DNA of 64,000 bases from Streptomyces sp. Ag109_O5-1 (GTDB taxonomy: Bacteria > Actinomycetota > Actinomycetes > Streptomycetales > Streptomycetaceae), in the NCBI RefSeq assembly GCF_003814875.1, contig NZ_RKQF01000001.1, positions 4,030,001 to 4,094,000 on the forward strand, written 5' to 3'. Below the pieces are notes generated by a model. That model ran no database searches, was not told where the DNA came from, and was given only the letters and a program-made list of their open reading frames with translations. Both the position numbers and the translations under genes were made by a program. Below, piece after piece: positions 1 to 8,984 of this stretch. Positions within the stretch are counted from its first letter, which is position 1. Every line of letters starts with the position of its first letter.

Positions 1-1611
1 TCGCTCACGCCCCGGGTCACCGCGGGCAAGGCCGAGAAGACGGCGCTGTCGGCCGCCAGGGCGCTGGGTTCCACCAAGTCGGCCGCCGACGGCGCCCGCA
101 AGGTGATCTGGGCCGGCTCCGGCACCCCCGTCCTCGCCTACGAGACGATCGTCGGCGGTTTCCAGGACGACGGCACGCCCAACCAGCTGCACGTCGTCAC
201 CGACGCGGCCACCGGCAAGAGGCTCTTCGAGTACCAGGGCATCGACACCGCGACCGGTACCGGCAACACCCAGTACAGCGGCTCGGTCTCGCTGACCACG
301 ACCCAGTCGGGCTCGACGTACAACCTGACCGACGGCGACCGCGGCGGCCACAAGACGTACAACCTGAACCACGGCACCTCGGGCACCGGCACGCTGTTCT
401 CGCAGTCGAGCAACACCTGGGGCAACAGCACCACGTCGAACGCCGCCACCGCGGGCGCCGACGCGCACTACGGGGCCGCCGAGACCTGGGACTTCTACAA
501 GAACACCTTCGGCCGCAGCGGCATCAAGAACAACGGTGTCGGCGCCTACTCCCGCGTCCACTACGGCAACTCGTACGTGAACGCGTTCTGGGACGACAGC
601 TGCTTCTGCATGACCTACGGCGACGGTTCCGGCAACGCGGACCCGCTGACCGCGCTCGACGTGGCGGGCCACGAGATGAGCCACGGCGTCACCTCGAACA
701 CGGCCGGCCTCAACTACAGCGGTGAGTCCGGCGGGTTGAACGAGGCGACCTCCGACATCATGGGCACCGGCGTGGAGTTCTACGCCAACAACTCCACCGA
801 CGTCGGCGACTACCTCATCGGCGAGAAGATCAACATCAACGGCGACGGCACGCCGCTGCGCTACATGGACAAGCCCAGCAAGGACGGCAGCTCCGCCGAC
901 TACTGGTCCTCGTCCGTCGGCGGCCTCGACGTGCACTACTCGTCCGGCGTGGCGAACCACTTCTTCTACCTGCTGAGCGAGGGCAGCGGCGCCAAGGTCA
1001 TCAACGGCGTCAGCTACAACTCGCCCACGAAGGACGGCCTTCCGGTCACCGGCATCGGCCGGGACAAGGCGCTGCAGATCTGGTACCGCGCCCTCACCAC
1101 CAAGTTCACCTCGACCACCAACTACGCGAGTGCCCGCACCGGCACCCTCGCGGCGGCGGGCGAGCTGTACGGCACCACGAGCACCGAGTACAAGACCGTG
1201 CAGGACGCCTGGGCGGCCGTCGCGGTCGGCTCGCGTTCAGGCGGTGGTGGCGGCGGTACGGGCACGTCGTTCGAGAACACCACTCCGGTGTCGATTCCGG
1301 ACAACGGGCCGGCCGTCACCTCGTCGATCACGGTCTCCGGCCGCACCGGCAACGCGCCGAGCAACTTGCAGGTAACGCCGAATATCAGCCACACCTGGCG
1401 TGGCGACCTGGTGATCGATCTCGTCGGTCCGTCCGGGACGTCGTACCGGCTGAAGAACTTCAGCTCGTCCGACTCGGCGGACGACGTGACGGACACCTAC
1501 ACGGTGAACGCCTCGTCGGAATCGGCCAATGGGACCTGGACATTGAAGGTTCAGGACCAGGCCGCACAGGACGTCGGCACGATCAACAGCTGGAAGCTGA
1601 CGTTCCCGTAA
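1..1611 (+). CDS. Secreted M4 (thermolysin-type) zinc metalloprotease with C-terminal P domain, 5' end outside window
   Basis: The frame is open from base 1, so the signal peptide and most of the propeptide lie outside the window. The visible part runs from the end of the propeptide through the M4 catalytic domain. The zinc motif HEMSH is at 670-684 and the third ligand Glu is in GGLNEATSD. After a Gly-rich linker near 1240-1260 a C-terminal domain of about 80 residues (HTWRGDLVIDLVGPSGT) looks like a P/proprotein-convertase domain. Family members are secreted and cleave extracellular proteins. The gene is a close tandem paralogue of the next one, which lacks the P domain. Specificity cannot be read from the sequence. 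Confidence 0.93.
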   Translation, partial: SLTPRVTAGKAEKTALSAARALGSTKSAADGARKVIWAGSGTPVLAYETIVGGFQDDGTPNQLHVVTDAATGKRLFEYQGIDTATGTGNTQYSGSVSLTTTQSGSTYNLTDGDRGGHKTYNLNHGTSGTGTLFSQSSNTWGNSTTSNAATAGADAHYGAAETWDFYKNTFGRSGIKNNGVGAYSRVHYGNSYVNAFWDDSCFCMTYGDGSGNADPLTALDVAGHEMSHGVTSNTAGLNYSGESGGLNEATSDIMGTGVEFYANNSTDVGDYLIGEKININGDGTPLRYMDKPSKDGSSADYWSSSVGGLDVHYSSGVANHFFYLLSEGSGAKVINGVSYNSPTKDGLPVTGIGRDKALQIWYRALTTKFTSTTNYASARTGTLAAAGELYGTTSTEYKTVQDAWAAVAVGSRSGGGGGGTGTSFENTTPVSIPDNGPAVTSSITVSGRTGNAPSNLQVTPNISHTWRGDLVIDLVGPSGTSYRLKNFSSSDSADDVTDTYTVNASSESANGTWTLKVQDQAAQDVGTINSWKLTFP

Positions 1612-1635
1612 ACCGCAGGGCAGCGGCATGAACGG

Positions 1636-1680
1636 CGGGCGCCGTCCGGGGGTCCGACTCCCCCGGACGGCGCCCGTTTT
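1636..1680 (+). terminator. Rho-independent terminator after first metalloprotease
   Basis: A perfect 17-bp stem (1636-1652 with 1660-1676), a 7-nt loop and a TTTT run at 1677-1680 lie 25 bp after the stop codon. This separates the two tandem protease genes into independent transcripts. Confidence 0.9.
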
Positions 1681-1862
1681 ACATGGCCGCAACGTTCACC
1701 CAACACCTGCTTTTCGGCCAACATCACTTCAGGGTCCTGACATGTACGCGACCTTGATGTCACTCTTCCTTCACCCGCCGCACAGCACAGCAACTTCACA
1801 TCACCACAGCCGGGCAGGTAACCCCACTCCGCCCGGACTCCCCACACCATGAAGGAGCTTGA

Positions 1863-3512
1863 GTGAGCCCCCTCTACGCGCGTCACAAGCGCACCACTCT
1901 CGCCATTGCCACCGCTGTCGCCGCCGGCGCCCTGCTCACCACGGGTCTGACCTCCAACGCCTCCGCTGCCGACAAGCAGCCGCTGGCCGCAGCCCCCGCC
2001 GCGCTCTCCAACTCCGCCCACATCGCCCTGATCCACAAGGCACAGGCGGACGTAGCCGAGACCGCGCAGCAGATAGGCCTCGGCGCCAAGGAGAAGCTGA
2101 TCGTCAAGGACGTCGTCAAGGACGCCGACGGCACGGTCCACACGCGCTACGAGCGCACCTACGCGGGCCTGCCGGTGCTCGGCGGCGACATCGTTGTGCA
2201 CACCTCCAAGGCCGGCAAGACCGAGGGCATCACCAAGGCGACCAAGGCGACCATCAAGGTGGCCTCGCTCAAGCCGCAGCTCACCGCCGCCAAGGCTGAG
2301 AAGACGGCGCTCACCGCCGCCCGGACCCTGGGCTCCACCAAGTCGGCCGCCGACGGCGCCCGCAAGGTGATCTGGGCCGGCTCCGGCAAGCCCGTCCTCG
2401 CCTACGAGACCATCGTCGGCGGCTTCCAGGACGACGGCACCCCGAACCAGCTGCACGTCATCACCGACGCGGCCACCGGCAAGAAGCTCTTCGAGTACCA
2501 GGGCATCGAGAACGCGACCGGCACCGGCAAGACGCTGTACTCCGGCACGGTCAGCCTCACCACCTCGCTGTCGGGTTCGACGTACTCCCTGACCGACGCC
2601 TCCCGCGGCGGCCACAAGACGTACAACCTGAAGCACGGCACCAGCTCCGGCACCGGCACCCTGTTCACCAACACCACCAACACGTGGGGCACCGGTACCG
2701 CTTCCAGCTCCTCCACCGACGTGACCGCGGCGGCCGACGCCGCCTACGGCGCGCAGGAGACCTGGGACTTCTACAAGAACACCTTCGGCCGCAGCGGCAT
2801 CAAGAACGACGGTGTCGGCGCCTACTCCCGCGTCCACTACGGCAGCTCGTACGTGAACGCGTTCTGGGACGACAGCTGCTTCTGCATGACCTACGGCGAC
2901 GGTGACAGCAACACCCACCCGCTCACCTCGCTGGACGTGGCCGGCCACGAGATGAGCCACGGCGTCACCGCCAACACCGCGGGCCTCGACTACAGCGGCG
3001 AGTCCGGCGGCCTGAACGAGGCGACCTCCGACATCTTCGGCACGGGCGTCGAGTTCTACGCCAACAACTCCTCCGACCCGGGTGACTACCTGATCGGCGA
3101 GAAGATCAACATCAACGGCGACGGCACCCCGCTGCGCTACATGGACAAGCCCAGCAAGGACGGCGGCTCCGCCGACTACTGGTCCTCGTCCGTCGGCAAC
3201 CTCGACGTGCACTACTCCTCGGGCGTGGCCAACCACTTCTTCTACCTGCTGTCCGAGGGCAGCGGCGCGAAGACGATCAACGGGGTCAGCTACAACTCCC
3301 CGACGAAGAACGGCTCGACCGTCACCGGCATCGGCCGGGACAAGGCGCTGCAGATCTGGTACAAGGCGCTGACCGAGTACTTCACCTCCAGCACCAACTA
3401 CTCGGGCGCCCGCGCCGGCACCCTCTCGGCGGCTGCCGCGCTGTACGGCTCCAGCAGCACCGAGTACGCGACGGTGAAGGCGGCCTGGACCGCGGTCAAC
3501 GTCACCTCGTGA
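1863..3512 (+). CDS. Secreted M4 (thermolysin-type) zinc metalloprotease
   Basis: Full-length preproenzyme of 549 residues. The GTG start is preceded by AGGAG at 1853-1857. A Sec signal peptide (Arg/Lys start, hydrophobic core, ASA-A cleavage near residue 36) is followed by an FTP/PepSY-like propeptide and the M4 domain. Zinc ligands are His362, His366 (HEMSH) and Glu386, with Glu363 as the catalytic base. The mature part is nearly identical to the upstream paralogue but ends without a P domain. The 250-bp gap and the terminator before it point to its own promoter. Expected role is extracellular protein breakdown; the substrate is unknown. Confidence 0.95.
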   Translation: MSPLYARHKRTTLAIATAVAAGALLTTGLTSNASAADKQPLAAAPAALSNSAHIALIHKAQADVAETAQQIGLGAKEKLIVKDVVKDADGTVHTRYERTYAGLPVLGGDIVVHTSKAGKTEGITKATKATIKVASLKPQLTAAKAEKTALTAARTLGSTKSAADGARKVIWAGSGKPVLAYETIVGGFQDDGTPNQLHVITDAATGKKLFEYQGIENATGTGKTLYSGTVSLTTSLSGSTYSLTDASRGGHKTYNLKHGTSSGTGTLFTNTTNTWGTGTASSSSTDVTAAADAAYGAQETWDFYKNTFGRSGIKNDGVGAYSRVHYGSSYVNAFWDDSCFCMTYGDGDSNTHPLTSLDVAGHEMSHGVTANTAGLDYSGESGGLNEATSDIFGTGVEFYANNSSDPGDYLIGEKININGDGTPLRYMDKPSKDGGSADYWSSSVGNLDVHYSSGVANHFFYLLSEGSGAKTINGVSYNSPTKNGSTVTGIGRDKALQIWYKALTEYFTSSTNYSGARAGTLSAAAALYGSSSTEYATVKAAWTAVNVTS

Positions 3513-3530
3513 CGCGCTAGCACAGTGTGC

Positions 3531-3576
3531 GGGCGGGCCCCCGGGAGCGCGACCTCCCGGGGGCCCGCCCTACCCT
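3531..3576 (+). terminator. Terminator hairpin after second metalloprotease
   Basis: A perfect 17-bp GC stem (3531-3547 with 3554-3570) and a 6-nt loop start 18 bp after the stop. There is no long T run, as is common in Streptomyces. The hairpin also sits just before the next gene's start at 3585. Confidence 0.8.
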
Positions 3577-3584
3577 TGTCTCCC

Positions 3585-4100
3585 ATGTCCTTCACGTACG
3601 ACGCGGTGGGCGCGACCCGCGAGAACCTCGCCGCCTGCCCGCCGGGCTTCCACCCCCTGCATGTGCGCACGCGCATAGGCGAGGGCCGGGAGGTCTTCCG
3701 CCGGGCCGCCGAGGCGGTCCTCACCTGGGAACTGCACCGCGCCCTGGGCGTGGGCATCGACGCCGGCGCCGACCGCGCGGCCCCCGACGTCGATGTCACG
3801 GTCACCCTGGCCGGCCTCGTCAAGGCCCCCTGCCGCATCGTCTGGGCCGTCGAGGAACCCCGCCGCGCGGGCTGGGCCTACGGCACTCTCACCGGCCACC
3901 CCGAATCCGGCGAGGAGGCCTTCGTGGTCGACCGCACGGGCGACGGCACGGTATGGCTGACGGTCGCGGCGTTCAGCAGGCCCGCCAAGTGGTACGCCCG
4001 AGCGGCCGGCCCGGCCACCCGCGGCCTCCAGCACGCGTACGCCCGCCGCTGCGGAGCGGTACTGCGACGCCTGTGCGCGGACGCGGACCCGGAGTTCTGA
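3585..4100 (+). CDS. DUF1990 family protein
   Basis: A 171-residue protein with the DUF1990 pattern: an N-terminal F-x-Y-x-x-V-G-A-T, a central W-x3-RALGVG, YGTLTGHPESGEEAF and a late AFSRPA. Function of the family is not established. ATG 3585 was chosen because an earlier in-frame GTG (3525) lies ahead of and inside the terminator hairpin. No Shine-Dalgarno is visible; TACCCT at 3571-3576 could be a -10 box for a transcript starting close to the ATG. The gene converges on the next one with a 10-bp gap. Confidence 0.85.
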   Translation: MSFTYDAVGATRENLAACPPGFHPLHVRTRIGEGREVFRRAAEAVLTWELHRALGVGIDAGADRAAPDVDVTVTLAGLVKAPCRIVWAVEEPRRAGWAYGTLTGHPESGEEAFVVDRTGDGTVWLTVAAFSRPAKWYARAAGPATRGLQHAYARRCGAVLRRLCADADPEF

Positions 4101-4110
4101 CGGTCCGCGC

Positions 4111-4602
4111 TCACTCCGGCTCCATGCTGTGGGTTTCCCGCCGGCAGGGCGACGTCACCATGGCCAGCCGCCGAGGCCGCCAGAGGTCGTCCCGTTCGTT
4201 CAGGCTGAGCTCACCGTTCCTGCGCAGCAGCCAGATGTCCTCGTACTGGAAGTGGAGGACGGCGTCGCCGTCGACCTTCTCCAGCAGGGGAGCGACCAGA
4301 CGGATCATGTCGTCCTGTTGGTCCGAGACATCGACGCCCTTGGCCATACGGAAGCCGACGCCGACCGTAGGCGTGAAGCCGAGGCCCTCGACGACGGGGT
4401 GCCACGGGTGCGGTGTCGACTGCGGGAGGACCGTGACGCTGGTTCCCAGCCTGCTGAACGCGAACACCCCCCGCTCCGTCAACCGTTCGACAGTGACCGA
4501 CGCGTCGAACACGCCGTTCCCCCTGCCGGTCTCAGCGAGCCGGGCGGCCACCTCGACCGCGGATGCCGACGTCGCGATGTCGAGGTCGTAGTCGATTGCC
4601 AT
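4111..4602 (-). CDS. Probable SitI3 family protein
   Basis: A 163-residue soluble protein with no signal peptide or membrane segment. The start MAIDYDLDIATSAS and the repeated F-G-V pattern resemble the SitI3 family, named for an immunity protein of the Myxococcus Sit polymorphic toxins; in Streptomyces these proteins are mostly standalone and uncharacterised. No partner toxin gene is next to it, so an immunity role is not supported by context. Family assignment is from memory of the N-terminal pattern. Confidence 0.6.
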   Translation of the reverse strand: MAIDYDLDIATSASAVEVAARLAETGRGNGVFDASVTVERLTERGVFAFSRLGTSVTVLPQSTPHPWHPVVEGLGFTPTVGVGFRMAKGVDVSDQQDDMIRLVAPLLEKVDGDAVLHFQYEDIWLLRRNGELSLNERDDLWRPRRLAMVTSPCRRETHSMEPE

Positions 4603-4643
4603 GTGGTCCGACGCCTATCACGAAGTCAGGGGTGAGCAGGCCG

Positions 4644-4681
4644 CGTGCCGGGGACAGGCAAAGGAACCTGCCCTCGGCACG
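4644..4681 (-). terminator. Terminator hairpin after glgP
   Basis: A 15-bp stem with one mismatch and one wobble pair (4644-4658 with 4667-4681) lies 15 bp downstream of the glgP stop on the minus strand. No T run follows. Confidence 0.6.
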
Positions 4682-4696
4682 TCGGATCGTATGCGG

Positions 4697-7321
4697 TCAG
4701 CGCATCAGTACCCCGGCCCCCTCCGCCGCTCCCGCCGAAGGGGCTGTCACCAGGCCCAGCTCGGCGCCTGAGGCGAGGAGTCGGTGGGAGGGGAGGATGC
4801 GGACCGTGTAGCCGTAGGGGCCGGTACGGTCCAGGGAGAGGGGGCCCTCGTAGGTCCAGTGGCCCTCCAGGTCGGGGCCTCCGGTCGGCTTCAGCGGGAC
4901 CGTCGCCGCGTCCGTGATGCGGTCCTCCGGGTCGACGCGGCCGGAGACGGCCTGGACCTCCACGTCGTCGGGGCCGAGGTCGCCCAGGCGGACGCGGACG
5001 CGCAGGGCGAGGGTGCTGCCCAGTTCGGCGGTGGCCGTCGCGGCCGTGGTCGCCACGTGGTCGACGGTCACGCCGTGCCAGGCCGCCCGCACCCTGCTCT
5101 TCCAGGCGGACAGTTCACGGGCCGCGTCGGAGGTCATCACCCGGTGGGCGTGGGCCGCGGGGGTGTAGAGGCGCTCCACGTACTCCCGGACCATACGGCC
5201 CGCCAGCACCTTGGGACCGAGGAGGGTGAGGGTCTGGCGGACCATCTCGATCCAGCGGTCGGGCAGGCCGGTCCGGCCGCGCTCGTAGAAGCGGGGGGTG
5301 ACGCGTTGTTCGAGGAGGTCGTAGAGGGCGGCCGCCTCGATGTCGTCGCGGCGGTCGGGGTCGGTGCCGGCGCCGTCCGCCGTGGGGATCGCCCAGCCGA
5401 AGTCCGGCTGGAACCATTCGTCCCACCAGCCGTCCAGGACCGAGAGGTTGAGGCCGCCGTTCAGCGCCGCCTTCATCCCGCTCGTCCCGCACGCCTCCAG
5501 CGGGCGAAGGGGGTTGTTCAGCCAGATGTCGCAACCCGGCAGCAGCTTCTGGGCCATCGCCATGCCGTAGTCGGGCAGGAAGACGATGCGCCGGCGTACC
5601 CGCGGGTCGTCGGTGAACCGGACCAGTTCCTGCACCAGCCGCTTGCCGCCGTCGTCCGCCGGATGCGCCTTTCCGGCCACCACGATCTGGATCGGGCGCT
5701 CGGGGTGGAGGAGCAGGTCCATCAGCCGGTCGCGGTCGCGCAGCATCAGCGTGAGGCGCTTGTACGAGGGGACCCGGCGGGCGAACCCGATGGTGAGGAC
5801 GTCCGGGTCGAGGGCCTGGTCGATCCAGCCCAACTCGGCCGTCCCCGCGCCCCGTTGCCGCCAGGATGCGCGCAGCCGCTCCCGCACCTCCAGCACCAGC
5901 TGCTCGCGCAGATCGCGGCGCAGATCCCAGATCTCCTGGTCGGCGACGTCGGCGACCGCGTCCCAGCGCTCGGCCCCGCCGACGGTCAGCGCGTCCTCGG
6001 TACGGCGGTCGCCCAGCTGCCGGGCGCCCAGCCGCACCACCTCCGGGGCCACCCAGGTCGGGGCGTGCACCCCGTTCGTCACGGAGGTGATCGGCACCTC
6101 GTCGGGGTCGAATCCCGGCCACAGCCCGGCGAACATCTCCCGGCTGACGTTGCCGTGCAGCAGCGAGACCCCGTTGGCGCGCTGGGCGAGCCGCAGCCCC
6201 ATCACGGCCATGTTGAAGAGGTTGGGCTCGCCGCCGGGGTAGGTCTCCATGCCGAGCCGCAGGATGTGTTCGACGTCGATGCCGGGGAGTTCGGCGTCGG
6301 CACCGAAGTGGCGGGCGACCAGCTCGCGGTCGAAGCGGTCGATGCCGGCCGGGACGGGGGTGTGGGTGGTGAAGACGGTGCCCGCCCGGACCGCTTCCAG
6401 GGCCGCGTCGAAGTCCAGCCCGGTGGCGGCGAGTTCGGCGATCCGCTCCAGGCCGAGGAAGCCGGCGTGCCCCTCGTTGGTGTGGAAGACCTCCGGCTCG
6501 GGGTGGCCGGTGAGACGGCAGTACGTCCGTACGGCGCGCACCCCTCCTATCCCCAGCAGCATCTCCTGGAGCAGCCGGTGTTCGCTGCCGCCGCCGTAGA
6601 GCCGGTCGGTGACCCCGCGTTCGCCGAGGTCGTTCTCCTCCACGTCGGAGTCCAGCATCAGCAGGGGCACCCGGCCCACCTGGGCCAGCCAGATCCGGGC
6701 GCGCAGCAGCCGGCCGCCGGGCAGCGCGAGGGAGACGTGCGCCGGGGTGCCGTCGGCCTCCTTCAGCAGCGCCACGGGGAGTTCGTTGGGGTCGAGGACG
6801 GGATAGTGCTCCTGCTGCCAGCCGTCCCGGGACAGGGTCTGCCGGAAGTAGCCGTGCCGGTACAGCAGGCCGACCCCGATCAGCGGGACGCCGAGGTCGC
6901 TGGCCGACTTGAGATGGTCGCCGGCCAGGATGCCGAGACCGCCGGAGTACTGGGGCAGGGCGGCCGTGATGCCGAACTCGGGCGAGAAGTAGGCGACGGC
7001 GGCCGGGAGTCCGGCGGACTCGGGCCGCAACTGGTACCAGCGGTCGCCGGTCACATAGTCGCCGAGGTCGTCGGCGACCGCGGTCAGACGGCGCAGGAAA
7101 CGACGGTCGCCGGCCAGTTCGGCGAGCCGTGCCGGGGGCACGCTGCCGAGCAGCCGCACCGGGTCGCCCTCGCAGGCGGCCCAGCGCTCGGGGTCGACGG
7201 CCTGGAAGAGGTCACGTGTCTCGGTGTGCCAGGACCAGCGCAGGTTGCGGGCCAGGTCGCTGAGCGGGCGCAGGGGTTCGGGGAGAACGGGACGGACGGT
7301 GAACCGACGGATCGCCTTCAC
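4697..7321 (-). CDS. glgP: Alpha-glucan (glycogen) phosphorylase, GT35
   Basis: An 874-residue alpha-glucan phosphorylase that releases glucose-1-phosphate from the non-reducing ends of glycogen-like glucans. The N-terminal DUF3417 region (LARNLRWSWH) typical of the actinobacterial form is present. The pyridoxal-phosphate motif GTSGMKAALNGG is near residue 615. GTG 7321 was chosen: GAGGTGG lies just upstream and the family's conserved start KAIRRFTVRP begins there, while the longer reading to 7477 adds an unconserved stretch. It is transcribed away from the GlgE operon at 8985, so glucan breakdown and synthesis genes sit side by side. Confidence 0.95.
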   Translation of the reverse strand: MKAIRRFTVRPVLPEPLRPLSDLARNLRWSWHTETRDLFQAVDPERWAACEGDPVRLLGSVPPARLAELAGDRRFLRRLTAVADDLGDYVTGDRWYQLRPESAGLPAAVAYFSPEFGITAALPQYSGGLGILAGDHLKSASDLGVPLIGVGLLYRHGYFRQTLSRDGWQQEHYPVLDPNELPVALLKEADGTPAHVSLALPGGRLLRARIWLAQVGRVPLLMLDSDVEENDLGERGVTDRLYGGGSEHRLLQEMLLGIGGVRAVRTYCRLTGHPEPEVFHTNEGHAGFLGLERIAELAATGLDFDAALEAVRAGTVFTTHTPVPAGIDRFDRELVARHFGADAELPGIDVEHILRLGMETYPGGEPNLFNMAVMGLRLAQRANGVSLLHGNVSREMFAGLWPGFDPDEVPITSVTNGVHAPTWVAPEVVRLGARQLGDRRTEDALTVGGAERWDAVADVADQEIWDLRRDLREQLVLEVRERLRASWRQRGAGTAELGWIDQALDPDVLTIGFARRVPSYKRLTLMLRDRDRLMDLLLHPERPIQIVVAGKAHPADDGGKRLVQELVRFTDDPRVRRRIVFLPDYGMAMAQKLLPGCDIWLNNPLRPLEACGTSGMKAALNGGLNLSVLDGWWDEWFQPDFGWAIPTADGAGTDPDRRDDIEAAALYDLLEQRVTPRFYERGRTGLPDRWIEMVRQTLTLLGPKVLAGRMVREYVERLYTPAAHAHRVMTSDAARELSAWKSRVRAAWHGVTVDHVATTAATATAELGSTLALRVRVRLGDLGPDDVEVQAVSGRVDPEDRITDAATVPLKPTGGPDLEGHWTYEGPLSLDRTGPYGYTVRILPSHRLLASGAELGLVTAPSAGAAEGAGVLMR

Positions 7322-7518
7322 ATTCCACCTCGGGCGTTTCGCGTTCGCGTGGGAGCCGTACGGCGGTGTGCGGCTCACGTCTGTCACGACGGTACCGGTG
7401 TCGGGGGTGCCTACGGGGGCTGCCGCCCCGGACGGACCGGTTGACGTCACGCCTCCTTGTGGGACCCGGCCGCGCACGAGACGCTGCCCTTCTGAGCTGA
7501 GGAGGGGGACTCACAGCC

Positions 7519-8721
7519 ATGTCACGGACGCGTACCCGGCGTCTGCGTCTGGCAGGGGGCTTGACCGCGGTCGTCACGGCCGCGGTGCTGTCGTCGGCCA
7601 CCCTGCCCGCGCACGCCGTACCAGAGGGGCCCGTACTCGGTGCCGGCCGGCCCGGCTCGGTCGGCGGAAGTTATCTGGTGACGCTCAAGGAAGGCATCAA
7701 GGGGCCGTCGGCGGCCGGGAAGGGGATCATCACCCGCTATGGGGCGAAAATCAGCCATACTTACGACAGTGTGCTTAACGGCTACGCCGTCAGAGCAAGC
7801 GCTGCACAGGCCAGACGCCTTGCCGCCGACTCCCGGGTCGACTCCGTCGTCCAAGACAGCCGCGTCCGCCTGGAACGCACCCAGAAGAACCCGCCGTCCT
7901 GGGGCCTGGACCGCGTCGACCAGGCGGCTCTGCCGCTCGACAAGGCCTACACCTGGCCGCAGTCGGCGGGCGCGGGCGTCACCGTCTACGTGATCGACAC
8001 CGGCGTCCGCATCAGCCACCGCGACTTCGGCGGCCGGGCGAGCTACGGCTGGAACTTCGTCGACGGCGACCGGAACGCGGACGACGGCAACGGCCACGGC
8101 ACCCATGTCGCCGGCATCATCGCGGGCACGAAGTACGGCGTCGCCAAACGGGCCAGGATCGTCTCCGTACGGGTCCTGGACAACTCCGGGGCGGGGACCA
8201 CCACCCAGGTCATCGCCGGTATCGACTGGGTCACCGCGCACGCGCGCGGACCGGCGGTCGCCAACCTCAGCCTGGGCGGCTACCACAGCGTCCAACTCGA
8301 CACCGCCGTACGGAACTCGATCAGGTCCGGGGTGACCTACACGGTCGCGGCCGGCAACGACGACCGACCCGCCGCCGGCTACTCACCGGCGGACGTACCG
8401 CAGGCCCTCACCGTCGGCGCCACGGACCGCACCGACACCCGCGCGGCCTTCTCCGACTTCGGTTCCGCGGTCGACCTGTTCGCCCCGGGCGTGGCGATCA
8501 CCTCGGACTGGAACGCGAGCGACACCGCCAAGGCGACCTGTTCGGGTACATCGATGGCGGCACCGCACGTGGCGGGCGCCGCCGCGCTCTATCTCGCCGG
8601 CCACCCGAAGGCCGGCCCGGCCCAGGTCGCCAAGGCGCTGATTGCGGGCGCGGCGAGCGGGAAGGTGTCCGATGCGGGGCCCGGCTCGCCCGACAGACTC
8701 CTGCGGGTGCCAGAGTCGTAA
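7519..8721 (+). CDS. Secreted subtilisin-like serine protease (S8)
   Basis: A 400-residue preproenzyme. The signal peptide ends in PAHA, followed by an inhibitor-I9-type propeptide (SYLVTLKEG...LNGYAVRAS) and an S8 catalytic domain. The triad is Asp160 (VIDTGV), His193 (GHGTHVAG) and Ser345 (GTSMAAPH). ATG 7519 has the strong ribosome site GAGGAGGGGG. The length matches proteinase-K-like subtilases without extra domains. It is inserted between glgP and the GlgE operon, with no evident functional tie to them. Confidence 0.95.
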   Translation: MSRTRTRRLRLAGGLTAVVTAAVLSSATLPAHAVPEGPVLGAGRPGSVGGSYLVTLKEGIKGPSAAGKGIITRYGAKISHTYDSVLNGYAVRASAAQARRLAADSRVDSVVQDSRVRLERTQKNPPSWGLDRVDQAALPLDKAYTWPQSAGAGVTVYVIDTGVRISHRDFGGRASYGWNFVDGDRNADDGNGHGTHVAGIIAGTKYGVAKRARIVSVRVLDNSGAGTTTQVIAGIDWVTAHARGPAVANLSLGGYHSVQLDTAVRNSIRSGVTYTVAAGNDDRPAAGYSPADVPQALTVGATDRTDTRAAFSDFGSAVDLFAPGVAITSDWNASDTAKATCSGTSMAAPHVAGAAALYLAGHPKAGPAQVAKALIAGAASGKVSDAGPGSPDRLLRVPES

Positions 8722-8747
8722 AGCGGTTTCTGGTATGCGATCACGCC

Positions 8748-8782
8748 ACCGGCCCCGTTCGCGCGGAACGGGGCCGGTCTTG
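8748..8782 (+). terminator. Terminator after subtilase
   Basis: A perfect 13-bp stem (8748-8760 with 8766-8778), a 5-nt loop and CTTGT downstream, 27 bp after the stop. Confidence 0.8.
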
Positions 8783-8824
8783 TGCGTAGACATACGGCTG
8801 AGTAGTTAACAAAGTGCCGGATTG

Positions 8825-8843
8825 CCCACCCGAATAGGGTGGG
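8825..8843 (+). promoter_or_regulatory. Inverted repeat over candidate glgE operon promoter
   Basis: CCCACCC-GAATA-GGGTGGG is a perfect 7-5-7 inverted repeat. It overlaps TAGGGT (8835-8840), a good candidate -10 box about 145 bp upstream of glgE. An operator for a repressor is the simplest reading; no regulator gene is adjacent. Confidence 0.45.
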
Positions 8844-8984
8844 AAGGCTCCTCCGGTACACCCCACGGACACACCACAGATGCATCCTTGGACCCATCCG
8901 CAGGATCACCCGCAGGAATCCCCCGCAGGACACCTCCCCACCACCCATCCGCCCACACCCTCGTTGCCGCGGACAGGAGCGGTC

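Noticed and set aside
1849-1866. Five-codon ORF (ATG...TGA) overlapping the start of the second metalloprotease, possible leader peptide
   Set aside because: Its ATG has no ribosome site and the AGGAG inside it already serves GTG 1863.
1551-3236. Long minus-strand ORF opposite the metalloprotease
   Set aside because: Gly/Val-rich translation with no domain, exactly antisense to a well-supported gene; a GC-bias shadow.
4111-4602. Toxin-immunity pair around the SitI3-like gene
   Set aside because: Neighbours are DUF1990 and glgP; no toxin gene is present.
4784-7444. 886-codon plus-strand ORF opposite glgP
   Set aside because: Low-complexity shadow of glgP; glgP has all family motifs and the active-site Lys.
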